DNA from: CAYPOY01 sp964412395
Lineage (GTDB): Bacteria; Chloroflexota; Anaerolineae; B4-G1
DNA length: 5,586 bases
Reading direction: 5' to 3'
Assembly (NCBI GenBank): GCA_964412395.1
Contig: CAYPOY010000340.1
Coordinates: forward strand, 1 to 5,586
Positions 1 to 5,538 of the stretch are shown here, piece after piece. A program made the translations under genes and the position numbers. Below the pieces are notes generated by a model that saw only the letters and a list, made by a program, of their open reading frames with translations, was not told the DNA's origin and ran no database searches. Position 1 is the stretch's first letter, and every line of letters begins with the position of its first letter.

Positions 1-44
1 TGTATAACAAGTTCATGCGAGATGCGGGGTTGGACTTGATCCAC
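1..44 (-). other. Possible start of a downstream gene, cut by the window edge
   Basis: After the DUF499 stop (56-54), GTG 44-42 opens a frame reading VDQVQPRISHELVI to the window edge. A purine-rich AGGAGGAG lies about 15 bases upstream, rather far for a ribosome site, and ATG 16-14 in the same frame is an alternative. A further operon gene is expected in DUF1156/DUF499 loci, but 14 residues are too few to identify one. Confidence 0.2.
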
Positions 45-53
45 CTGCGCGAC

Positions 54-503
54 TCAGGACTCCTCCTGCTCAAGCGTCTCGTCGCGCAGGGTGGCACCGA
101 TCTGGCGGATGGTCTCCTTGATCTGGTTTTCCAGCGCGGTCTGCGAGATGCCCCCCGCGCTGGAGGCATCAATCTCAAGCGTGAACTCGAACTCGCCGAC
201 GGCCCGGCTGATGGGCATCAGAATACCCCGGTTTACGTCGGCGATCTTGCTGGCTGGAATGTCGGCCACGATCAACCGCACGTGCTTGAAGCGCTGCTCG
301 GTCGGGGCGACGCCCGAAATCTCGGGCGTGGGGATACCCACTTCCCCCTCGACAGTTGTAGGTATTACTACATCAGCGCCGACTTCCGCCTCTGGTCTCT
401 CAACGCCCTCCTCAGCAGTGACCATCTGCGTCTGCAGCGCCTCACATTGCTCTCGTGAGACCAGGTAGACTCCCTGCTCAAACAACACGGCTGCCAGGGG
501 CAT
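54..503 (-). pseudogene. DUF499 remnant, segment 3 (C-terminal 149 residues)
   Basis: ATG 503 lies two codons after the TGA at 512-510 in the same frame. The 149 residues end with the DUF499 C-terminal pattern: RFKHVRLIVADIPASKIADV, LMPISRAVGEFEFTLEIDA, LENQIKETIRQIGATL. A purine run (GAGAGGAG) directly abuts the ATG, which is too close for normal initiation, so independent translation is doubtful. The ORF is intact to its TGA (56-54) and could be miscalled as a stand-alone gene. Confidence 0.75.
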
Positions 504-509
504 CTCCTC

Positions 510-1748
510 TCAATATCTGAAGGTGTCCAGGACGATTCCGCCGTCCTGGAACTCCGCCAGGCCAAAAGCGCCATCGGCGACGCCCAGTTGAATAGCACGA
601 GCGATGACTTCCTGCTCGGCCGGCGCAGGCAGGTCAGTGTTCTTGTAGAACTGGTCGAGCACGACGGCTGTGGCGACCTGTTCATTGCCCGCCATAATCT
701 TGTTGACCAGCGTGCGGTAGTGAAGTTGCGTGACGATTGCCCCGATGTCGCTGCTGGTAAGCTCACGCCAGTACCAGTGGCTGAGGGTTTCGCTGCCGGC
801 CACCGGCTGGCCCAGGTCAATCTGGCGTTCGCCGATCTGCAACGTGTGGTACATGCGGCGAACTCTGTCGGAAAAGTCGCGTTCGATGTGATGCATGCGG
901 CGTTGGATCTCGTCGTCTTTCTCCTCCGGTAGCGGGCTCTGGGCCGAGTCCAACTCGGATTTGATCTCCTGCAGCGCCAGGTAGGTCTTGACTTCCTCCC
1001 TGAGCCTGGCGAAGGCGCTGGTATCGGTCAGGGCGAAGAAGAGGGTGTTCTTGTGCTCGCGGAAGGACTCGCCGCGCCGTTCGATCCAATCAGGGATTTG
1101 GGTCCCGGGATCGTCTGGGTGGAGGATGACCAGTTTGAGGGCACGGTTGTCGGGGATGCCTTCGCCACTCTCGGGCCACAGGTATGGGGTAAACTTGGGG
1201 CCGATCTCCCCCTCGACGATCTCCCGCAACTTGAGCTCGTAGGCCTCGTTGAACAGTTCTTTCTTGTCCAGGATCATGCGGTTGAGGTTGGGGATGCGGG
1301 AAAAGTAATAGTTGTCGCCCCGGCTGTTGAGGTACCACAGAATGTTGGACTGTTTTTGCAGCACCTCGGTGACGAGGGCGGGGATGGTGTCGCTGCGCAG
1401 GACGGCCAGTTTGATGTAGGGCAGATTGATGCCCTTCTCCGAGTCGTCGGCGCTGAAGGAGTGGAAGAAGACGGCGGTGGCGATGCGTTGGGCCAGGTGC
1501 TTCCAGGGACGGTTGGCGGCGTCGAGGGACTGGGACTTGGCCTCGTGACCGGCGACGTCGGAACCGATGATACCTTCGTATTCGCTGCCGATGTGTTTGA
1601 GGAACTCCTGGCGGATGGCCGGACGGGCCAGGTTGATGTCGCCTGGCAAGATCATGTCAATATTGACCTCTCGCTGGTAGAGGTCCTCGACTACGTTGGC
1701 CAGCAGGCGTAGGACACCCCGCGTGCGCTGGAAGGTGGGGAAGGTGCT
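510..1748 (-). pseudogene. DUF499 remnant, segment 2 (central region)
   Basis: The segment has 412 codons between the two TGA codons. The first ATG is at 1655 (MILPGDINLARP), giving a possible 381-residue product, but family similarity begins upstream of it (STFPTFQRTRGVLRLLANVV), so that ATG is internal. Recognisable stretches include RIATAVFFHSFS, NLNRMILDKKELFNEAYELK, ALKLVILHPDD and FFALTDTSAFARLREEVKTY. The last is followed by a charged helical, coiled-coil-like region (ALQEIKSELDSAQ to IERDFSDRVRRMYHTL). No Shine-Dalgarno precedes 1655. Confidence 0.8.
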
Positions 1749-2204
1749 TCACTTCTCGTAGAGGATGTTGATCGTGTCGGGGTGGAAGGGATAGGCGAGT
1801 TCCATCTTCTGGCGGTAGTTGACGTCGCGGGCTTTGGGCGGCAGGTCGTCGCGGTGCTGCTGGTAGAGTTGGGAGTAGCGGTGGACAATCTCGCGCATCT
1901 CGACACGGCGCAGGTACTCCTCCTCGAATAGGCGACGGCGGATGACGGCATAAACTTCCTCGCCCCGGACCGGCGTCTCGATGCTCTCGACCCGCCCAAA
2001 GATCTTGCCCAGCCGGGCCAACGATTCCTCCTGCTGCTCGCCAAAATCCTCCAGGTGACTGGAGGGGAGGGTGACGACCAGCAGGCTCTGCGACAGGGAG
2101 GCCACGGTCTCGGTCAACTCCTGGAAGAAGGAGAAGGTCTGGGTGCCGAGGGAGACGTCCAGGTCGCCCCGGGCATCGAGGGCGCGGTTGATGTACTCCC
2201 GAAG
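1749..2204 (-). pseudogene. DUF499 remnant, segment 1 (ATPase core part)
   Basis: The segment has 151 codons, from LREYINRALDARGDLDVSLG to NILYEK and TGA. The open frame continues upstream to 2300, but those residues are DUF1156 DNA read in the wrong frame, so an ATG near 2300 is not a real start. No credible start lies at the join, so it is probably not translated. The TGA sits where I expect Trp (YExW followed by FPTFQRTRG) in relatives. Confidence 0.8.
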
Positions 2205-2208
2205 GGGT
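2197..2208. other. Deletion junction between the DUF1156 and DUF499 genes
   Basis: On the minus strand, GACCCCTTC (DUF1156 residues D-P-F) is followed directly by GGGAGTACATC. That is read as LREYINRA in the DUF499 frame, starting at CTT 2204-2202. The two frames differ, so the join is out of frame. The rest of the methylase and the N-terminal part of the ATPase with its P-loop are missing, from family lengths probably 3 kb or more. The break could be a real deletion or an assembly join. Confidence 0.75.
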
Positions 2209-2371
2209 CCAGCACACAGGGTGGCCGGCCGTATTGCTTCAGGACGAGCTCCCTGGCTCGCTCGATATCCTCCGAGTTGCCGTGTTTGACCGCCTCCCAC
2301 GGGGTGATTCTCTTGACCAGTTCCAGTAGTTCCTCACGCTCCTGGGGGTGGTCGGGGCCGGGGTCGTCAAT

Positions 2372-2536
2372 CAGGGAGGCGAATGCGGTGGCGCGGGAGG
2401 AGGCCAGCGGCCGGCGTGCCCACCAGATATGCAGGGTAGAGGGGTGGCCGTGGCGGATGTTCTTCTCCCGGGCCGACGCTTCGGAGATGTCGGCGAGAGG
2501 GAGGTTGTATTCGATGAGCTTTCTACGGATGGTCAT
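2372..2536 (-). repeat. DUF1156 5' segment, copy A (reference copy)
   Basis: Codons 1-55 of the methylase remnant are the part shared with copy B (3370-3220); codons 6-28 are also shared with copy C (3995-3902). Unlike the other two copies it is collinear with the family over its whole length, so it serves as reference for the 8-base loss in B and the 18-base gain in C. Confidence 0.85.
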
Positions 2537-2862
2537 AGGAGTCTGCTCACCCTGGCTAATTCGGCGATGGCTTCCTCCGGTGTTGGCTCGGCGCAAGGTT
2601 CGTGGCGGTCAATTTCTTCCGGGGGATGATAGTGCCAAAACTTGTAGTTATCGTACCCGACCAACCGGCGATCCTGGCGAATCAAGGCGTAACTGGTCTT
2701 GCCGGTCAGGGCATTGAAGTAGACGGCGATCAACGTCTCTGCGTCCAGTCTGGCTCTGCCGCTCAGCACAATTCCCCGGCTTTCGGTGAGCGTCACCTCA
2801 GCCTGGGGGAAATGGTGTTCCAAAGCCGTCAACAGTGCCTGGCGGAATTGTTCCAACGTCAT
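2533..2862 (-). CDS. Probable toxin, TumE-like (DUF6516-type)
   Basis: The protein has 109 residues, with ATG 2862 overlapping the antitoxin stop by 4 bases (ATGA) and AAGGAA (2876-2871) 8 bases upstream. It looks like one small alpha+beta domain: an N-terminal helix (LEQFRQALLTALEHHF), strands through IVLSGRARLDAETLIAVYFN, then a conserved-looking aromatic and histidine cluster GYDNYKFWHYHP (69-80) with H87, and a C-terminal helix EEAIAELARV. The strand-strand-GYDN-HxHP arrangement resembles TumE-family toxins, which are thought to act on RNA or nucleotides; I cannot confirm activity. Its own TGA overlaps the DUF1156 ATG (2536), so toxin and methylase remnant are also coupled. The ORF appears full length and undamaged. 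Confidence 0.65.
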   Translation of the reverse strand: MTLEQFRQALLTALEHHFPQAEVTLTESRGIVLSGRARLDAETLIAVYFNALTGKTSYALIRQDRRLVGYDNYKFWHYHPPEEIDRHEPCAEPTPEEAIAELARVSRLL

Positions 2863-3194
2863 TGGAATGATTCCTTGACAAGACATAGTTGCTGGAGCCA
2901 GTGCTGCTTTTCGGCGATCAGGTCGTCCCAACGCATAGCGTCCATTTCCAACGCATAGCTGAACTCATCGCCTAGCGCGCCGGCTTCCAATTGCTGCCGG
3001 AACTCGGGGTACTCCATGCCGTACTTAACTTCCAGTTCCAGGCGTTCCTGTTCGCATGCCTCGAGATTGCGGCGAATTTCGCCCAGCAAAAGGCGCGCGA
3101 TTTTCTCATCCGGGGTTGCGCCGGTCAGGGTCTCCAAAATCGGCCTCACTTGAGGCGGCAAGGTCACTGTAACGCTCGCAGCGGGTTTAGACAT
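2859..3194 (-). CDS. Probable antitoxin, TumA-like, of a two-gene toxin-antitoxin unit
   Basis: The protein has 111 residues. ATG 3194 is chosen over GTG 3200 because of the AAGGAG 8 bases upstream. Residues 4-20 resemble a short DNA-binding or dimerisation strand (ASVTVTLPPQVRPILETL), followed by an acidic, amphipathic helix-rich body with ERLELEVKYGMEYPEF (50-65) and a Trp-containing end (MRWDDLIAEKQHWLQQL). The E-x-KYGM-x5-F pattern with a downstream W-rich helix is what I recall of antitoxins paired with TumE/DUF6516 toxins. The stop overlaps the next start as ATGA, indicating translational coupling. The antitoxin role rests on size, acidity, order and partner, not on a diagnostic motif, so the family name is tentative. 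Confidence 0.65.
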   Translation of the reverse strand: MSKPAASVTVTLPPQVRPILETLTGATPDEKIARLLLGEIRRNLEACEQERLELEVKYGMEYPEFRQQLEAGALGDEFSYALEMDAMRWDDLIAEKQHWLQQLCLVKESFQ

Positions 3195-3226
3195 TCTCAC
3201 TTCTCCTTTCGTCTGCCCTCAGCGCG
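3182..3226 (-). promoter_or_regulatory. Shared toxin-antitoxin leader, copy 2 (before the TumA-like gene)
   Basis: This is the counterpart of 3902-3857: CGCGCTGAG, GGCAGACGA, AAGGAGA, a TGAGAATG start region, then codons for SKP. AAGGAG (3208-3203) lies 8 bases before ATG 3194, the same spacing as in the other copy. The similarity stops a few codons into the gene, so what is shared is the leader and not the protein. The stop codon of the upstream HEPN fusion lies inside it. Confidence 0.7.
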
Positions 3227-3580
3227 ACAAAGGCGGTGGCGCGGGAGGAGGCCAACGGCCGCCGCGCCCACCAGATGTGGAGGGATGACCAGGCGGACGT
3301 TCTTGTCCCGAGCCGACGCTTCGGAGATGTCGGCGAGGGGGAGGTTGTATTCAATGAGGCGTTTGTTCACTTTTTCGGCCCACTCGACTTCTGAATGCTG
3401 TTCCCGGAAGGCTGTCGGTAATCGCGCGGCGGCTTCGCCGATGACGATCAGTTTTTGCAGCACAGCGCTTTGGCGCATCTCGTCATTGAAGAAGTCTTCG
3501 CGCTCAACGTCTTCTACGAAACGACGGACAGCATCTGCCGCTTCCACGATATCGGCCAAATATAACGCCTCACGCCGCAT
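3197..3580 (-). pseudogene. Truncated HEPN (DUF86-type) toxin fused to a DUF1156 start
   Basis: The ORF has 127 residues and starts at ATG 3580, overlapping the MNT gene by 11 bases. Residues 1 to about 69 are the N-terminal half of a DUF86/HEPN toxin, with REALYLADIVEAADAVRRF and the signature QSAVLQKLIVIGEAAARL (37-54). The family then has a W-E-x-x stretch followed by RNxxVHxY, the RX4-6H ribonuclease motif. Here the sequence switches after EVEWAEK to VNKRLIEYNLPLADIS (71-86), the DUF1156 N-terminus, so the catalytic Arg and His are absent. Residues 97-127 are an out-of-frame reading of DUF1156 sequence caused by a net 8-base deletion relative to copy A. The TGA (3199-3197) falls between the ribosome site and the ATG of the next gene. 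It is predicted inactive as a toxin. Whether the 96-residue chimera is made is unknown. Confidence 0.85.
3220..3370 (-). repeat. DUF1156 5' segment, copy B
   Basis: Starting at GTG 3370 the segment encodes NKRLIEYNLPLADISEASARDKNVR. After a net 8-base loss, another frame encodes LHIWWARRPLASSRATAF and ends near 3220. Over the 66 bases from the LIEYN leucine to the Arg of K-N-[IV]-R, copies A and B differ at 5 positions; the following 57 bases differ at 8. It is both the 3' half of the HEPN fusion ORF and the second of three DUF1156 starts in the window. Confidence 0.85.
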
Positions 3581-3869
3581 AGATCACCTTCGCGCTGGAT
3601 AGGACAGCCTCACGAATCCTGGGTTTCAGTCCATCTCGTGGCACCAGGTCTACCGGACGCTGAAAGAGTGCAGCCAGTTCCCGCTGCATGCGGCTCAGAG
3701 CGACGAAACCGATTGGTGCGTCTGGCTCGAACTCTACCAACACATCCACGTCGCTCTCGGGCCCAAAATCCTCTCGCAAAGCTGAGCCAAAGAGGTGAAA
3801 CTTCTTGACATGATAGCGGCGGCAAAAGTCGACAATCTTGTCCTTGGGTACTGAAACGGGTCTAGTCAT
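3570..3869 (-). CDS. MNT-family nucleotidyltransferase antitoxin (MntA-like)
   Basis: The protein has 99 residues, the usual length of a minimal nucleotidyltransferase. ATG 3869 is preferred over TTG 3875 because AAGGAG sits 8 bases upstream of it. The DNA polymerase beta-type catalytic pattern is complete: FGSALR (27-32), acidic pair D40 and D42 in ESDVDVLVEF, and a third acidic residue D74 in RPVDLVP. In characterised HEPN-MNT pairs the MNT protein neutralises the HEPN ribonuclease by adding AMP to a tyrosine near its RX4-6H active site. The stop overlaps the next gene's start by 11 bases, the usual layout for such a pair. Its partner here is truncated, so this antitoxin appears to be orphaned. 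Family assignment is firm; present activity is unknown. Confidence 0.9.
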   Translation of the reverse strand: MTRPVSVPKDKIVDFCRRYHVKKFHLFGSALREDFGPESDVDVLVEFEPDAPIGFVALSRMQRELAALFQRPVDLVPRDGLKPRIREAVLSSAKVIYAA

Positions 3870-3902
3870 TCTCAACTCTCCTTATCGTTTGCACTCAGCG
3901 CG
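3857..3902 (-). promoter_or_regulatory. Shared toxin-antitoxin leader, copy 1 (before the MNT gene)
   Basis: Minus strand from 3902: CGCGCTGAG, then TGCAAACGAT, AAGGAGA, a TGAGAATG start region and the first codons of the MNT gene. The AAGGAG (3883-3878) lies 8 bases before the ATG. The segment aligns with 3226-3182, before the TumA-like gene, at 39 of 46 columns with one gap, although the proteins that follow are unrelated. It serves as ribosome-binding leader; no convincing -10/-35 promoter is visible in it. Confidence 0.7.
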
Positions 3903-3995
3903 GATGTTCTTCTCCCGCGCCGACGACGCGGACAACAAACATCCGGTGGAGATTTCGGCGAGGGGGAGGTTGTATTCGATGAGGCGTTTTTTCAT
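3882..3995 (-). pseudogene. DUF1156 methyltransferase 5' remnant, copy C (37-codon ORF)
   Basis: The ORF begins at ATG 3995 behind a purine-rich Shine-Dalgarno-like stretch (4006-3998) and reads KKRLIEYNLPLAEIS, the N-terminal signature of DUF1156 methyltransferases. It then has TGCLLSAS where copy A has EA (18 extra bases) and resumes with SAREKNIR. DUF1156 homology stops at the Arg codon and runs straight into the leader of the MNT gene, giving the tail AECKR. The TAA stop (3884-3882) overlaps the AAGGAG ribosome site of the MNT gene. As it stands it cannot be an enzyme, but its translation could be coupled to the antitoxin gene. Of the three copies it has the most convincing start signal. 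Confidence 0.8.
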
Positions 3996-4044
3996 AGCTT
4001 CCCTTCAGTCATCTCTATGTGGGTCGTCATTTGGAAGGCCATTC

Positions 4045-5406
4045 CTACAAAGTGAACAGTGTGTATAGAAGCTTTTCCCCTAGGTGTTCTCGTTCGATTC
4101 GTTGCAGATAGCGATCTACCTCTGACTCGCGTGTTCTTGCTTCTTCTTCAGTAAGATAGGATATTTCTGACTCTTTGCTGATTCCTAGTGACCCGAAAGA
4201 TGTGCCGATGCGTATACCTGCTCCCCTTGTTAACCACCAGCGATCGTGTATGGGCGGCTCTCCACCAGATTTAATGCCAACTACAACTACTTCGGTGTCA
4301 GGTGGATCCTGTTGCTCAGAAACCTTGAGTCGCCAATGAGTACGGTAGGTGTCCTCCCAAGGCGCGGGGATATCGTCATGATGCTTCTTGCTAGTGAGGA
4401 TATAAACTCTACAGGTTGGGTTCACTGATCGGAGTAGTTGTAGAACTCCCAAGTCATCTGGTCCGAAGAACGGATCGCATATCTTGAGGTAGTCACGTAC
4501 TTCGCGTTCGAACCAGTCCTTGAGAAACCGGATCGCTTTTTCACGCTCACCGGCCCGAATCACAATGCTTTCCTGAGCAGATGATCTGATCGTGTAGCAT
4601 GTAGCCAGTCTTGTATGCGTCGAAGAACGAGATGCCATTCTTCCGGCGAGTTCGGCGCCCAGCAACATTGCTTCATAAACAGGACGTAGTTGCGCTCCTG
4701 CTTGGTCAGACGTCGCGAGAGTCCTTACCGCATTTTCAATCGCCCATGCTAATATGGGATAGGATTGGCTAAATGGGAGATCAGATGCGAACTGAACCAC
4801 ATCGCGGATATAGGCAAGGGATGCCGGTGTGACTTTACCAGCATTCAGCGATCCTAGAAGTCCCCACGCCGCTTGGGAGTACTCGGATTTCTCGGATGAT
4901 GCCACATCCAGGGGAGATGCTGATGAATTTGCTATCCTCTTCTTTAACTCCAAGTACTGAAGCCGTTGTTTCAGGTTCGTGCGCGCCATGGCTCTTGCAG
5001 GATCATCATCTGCTATGGAAGCCAACGAGGCTGCAAGGCTGTCATCAAACCTATAGGCCAGGTCGATGATTCGCCTTTGAATAGGATGCAGTTCGGGTCT
5101 GTCGCTTTCTGTAGCAAATCGCATTGCCAGTCTAAGACACTCCCTAGACATGGAAGGTTCTATAACCATTACCATCAAAGCCAATTCCTTGTAGCGCTGT
5201 ATCTTGTCGAGAGCTGTTGGTATTCCTTTGATGAGTTCTTGAGCTTCCTCTAGAATCTGCTTGCGTCTAGGTGCCTCTCTGTTTGGCATTGCAGCAGCAA
5301 TCATACACAAGACAAGAGCACGATCGGCAGTATTAGGCACATTACTACGAGCCGATTCAATCAGGTCTAGCCACACTTGGGGATTTGCTCGACGAATACG
5401 AGCCAC
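4045..5406 (-). CDS. Helical-repeat protein with C-terminal phospholipase D-like (MIT C-terminal-like) domain
   Basis: The product has 453 residues, starts at GTG (5406-5404) and stops at TAG. Residues 1-260 look all-helical and repeat-like, rich in Ala, Leu and Arg (for example IQRYKELALMVMV near 69-81), and resemble TPR/HEAT-type scaffolds. Residues about 285-437 match the pattern of degenerate PLD-like domains: a conserved aromatic start (FLKDWFEREV), a strand ending in YILTSKK, then IHDRWWLT (386-393) and IRIGTSFGSLG (398-408). The HDR replaces the HxK of classical phospholipase D, so lipase or nuclease activity is uncertain. Such domains occur as C-terminal modules in bacterial conflict proteins. 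No strong Shine-Dalgarno precedes the GTG, and the frame stays open and protein-like for 44 more codons up to TAA at 5541-5539 without ATG, GTG or TTG, so the true 5' end may be lost or frameshifted. GC is clearly lower than in the left half. The frame is sound; the function is inferred. Confidence 0.82.
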   Translation of the reverse strand: MARIRRANPQVWLDLIESARSNVPNTADRALVLCMIAAAMPNREAPRRKQILEEAQELIKGIPTALDKIQRYKELALMVMVIEPSMSRECLRLAMRFATESDRPELHPIQRRIIDLAYRFDDSLAASLASIADDDPARAMARTNLKQRLQYLELKKRIANSSASPLDVASSEKSEYSQAAWGLLGSLNAGKVTPASLAYIRDVVQFASDLPFSQSYPILAWAIENAVRTLATSDQAGAQLRPVYEAMLLGAELAGRMASRSSTHTRLATCYTIRSSAQESIVIRAGEREKAIRFLKDWFEREVRDYLKICDPFFGPDDLGVLQLLRSVNPTCRVYILTSKKHHDDIPAPWEDTYRTHWRLKVSEQQDPPDTEVVVVGIKSGGEPPIHDRWWLTRGAGIRIGTSFGSLGISKESEISYLTEEEARTRESEVDRYLQRIEREHLGEKLLYTLFTL

Positions 5407-5538
5407 CTGGGCCTGTGCAGCGATTTTGTATCCATCATGCTTGATATGTCGTTGATTAGGCAGCTTTGTATTGGTGACGTTTTCTAGGCGGTCTGCTATG
5501 GCAGGTTTTTGCTGTCTTGTGAAGCGCTCTCTATAGAA
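5407..5538 (-). other. Open, protein-like 5' extension of the PLD-like gene without a start codon
   Basis: In the frame of the gene that starts at 5406, codons continue upstream to a TAA at 5541-5539. The 44 codons read as plausible protein (for example KPAIADRLENV and HIKHDGYKIAAQAQV) but contain no ATG, GTG or TTG. An ATGATG lies at about 5438 in another frame and runs into an early stop. This suggests that the gene is the 3' part of a longer gene, or that a small indel separates the true start from the body. An untranslated leader that is open by chance is the alternative. Confidence 0.45.

Larger units (their letters stand above)
54..2204 (-). pseudogene. DUF499 (COG1483-like) AAA+ ATPase, 5'-truncated with two in-frame TGA codons
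   Basis: One reading frame from CTT 2204 to TGA 56-54 encodes 714 residues interrupted by TGA at 1751-1749 and 512-510. It matches the DUF499 pattern: QTFSFFQELTETVASL and LLVVTLPSS (core ATPase strands after Walker B), YAVIRRRLFEE, YPFHPDTINILYEK, TFPTFQRTRGVLRLLA, then DMILPGDINLARP and the C-terminal IPASKIADVNRG. There is no GxxxxGK[ST] P-loop because the N-terminal third is lost. DUF499 proteins are large ATPases encoded beside DUF1156 methylases in anti-phage-associated operons, presumably motor or sensor subunits. Continuity of frame and family similarity across both TGA codons shows one ancestral gene. Standard-code use of TGA as stop elsewhere in the window supports decay over recoding. 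Confidence 0.88.
2114..2536 (-). pseudogene. DUF1156 (COG1743-like) DNA methyltransferase, N-terminal 112 residues only
   Basis: ATG 2536 overlaps the upstream TGA as ATGA. Residues 1-112 are authentic DUF1156: RRKLIEYNLPLADISEASAR, HPSTLHIWWARRPLASSRAT (31-50), and a helical stretch up to GRPPCVLDPF (103-112). VLDPF opens the SAM-binding motif I (usually DPFAGGGS), but at position 2201 the sequence jumps to DUF499 sequence in another frame, and the ORF ends after 28 meaningless residues at 2116-2114. Relatives are many hundreds of residues long and carry a DPPY-type catalytic motif further on, absent here. The protein would have been the modification enzyme of a restriction-modification-like defence operon and is now non-functional. 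This is the longest and most faithful of the three DUF1156 starts. Confidence 0.9.

Noticed and set aside
368..820. Minus-strand open frame overlapping DUF499 segments 2 and 3 in another frame
   Set aside because: It is rich in Ser, Arg and Trp, has no family pattern, and overlaps a frame with clear DUF499 similarity.
1053..1712. Long plus-strand open frame opposite the DUF499 remnant
   Set aside because: It is the antisense shadow of a GC-rich coding frame, is rich in Val, Gly and Asp without domain pattern, and lies wholly under family-matching minus-strand sequence. The plus-strand frames at 15-458, 588-932 and 2055-2717 are rejected for the same reason.
510..1751. Use of a genetic code in which TGA is read as Trp or Gly
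   Set aside because: Three intact genes in the window end at TGA with tight overlaps to the next start, and the DUF499 gene is already truncated, so nonsense mutation is simpler.
2205..2300. Upstream extension of DUF499 segment 1 to an apparent start near 2300
   Set aside because: These codons are DUF1156 sequence read in the wrong frame. The DUF499 similarity begins only at about 2204.
2372..3995. The repeated DUF1156 starts as a CRISPR array or transposon terminal repeats
   Set aside because: The repeats are coding, of unequal length (about 94 to 165 bases), 625 and 834 bases apart, all in direct orientation, and no transposase or spacer-like units lie between them.
4033..4045. GGAAGGCCATTCC inverted repeat just after the PLD-like gene, as a terminator
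   Set aside because: The arms are only four to five bases around a tiny loop and no T-run follows on the minus strand, so it does not support a rho-independent terminator.
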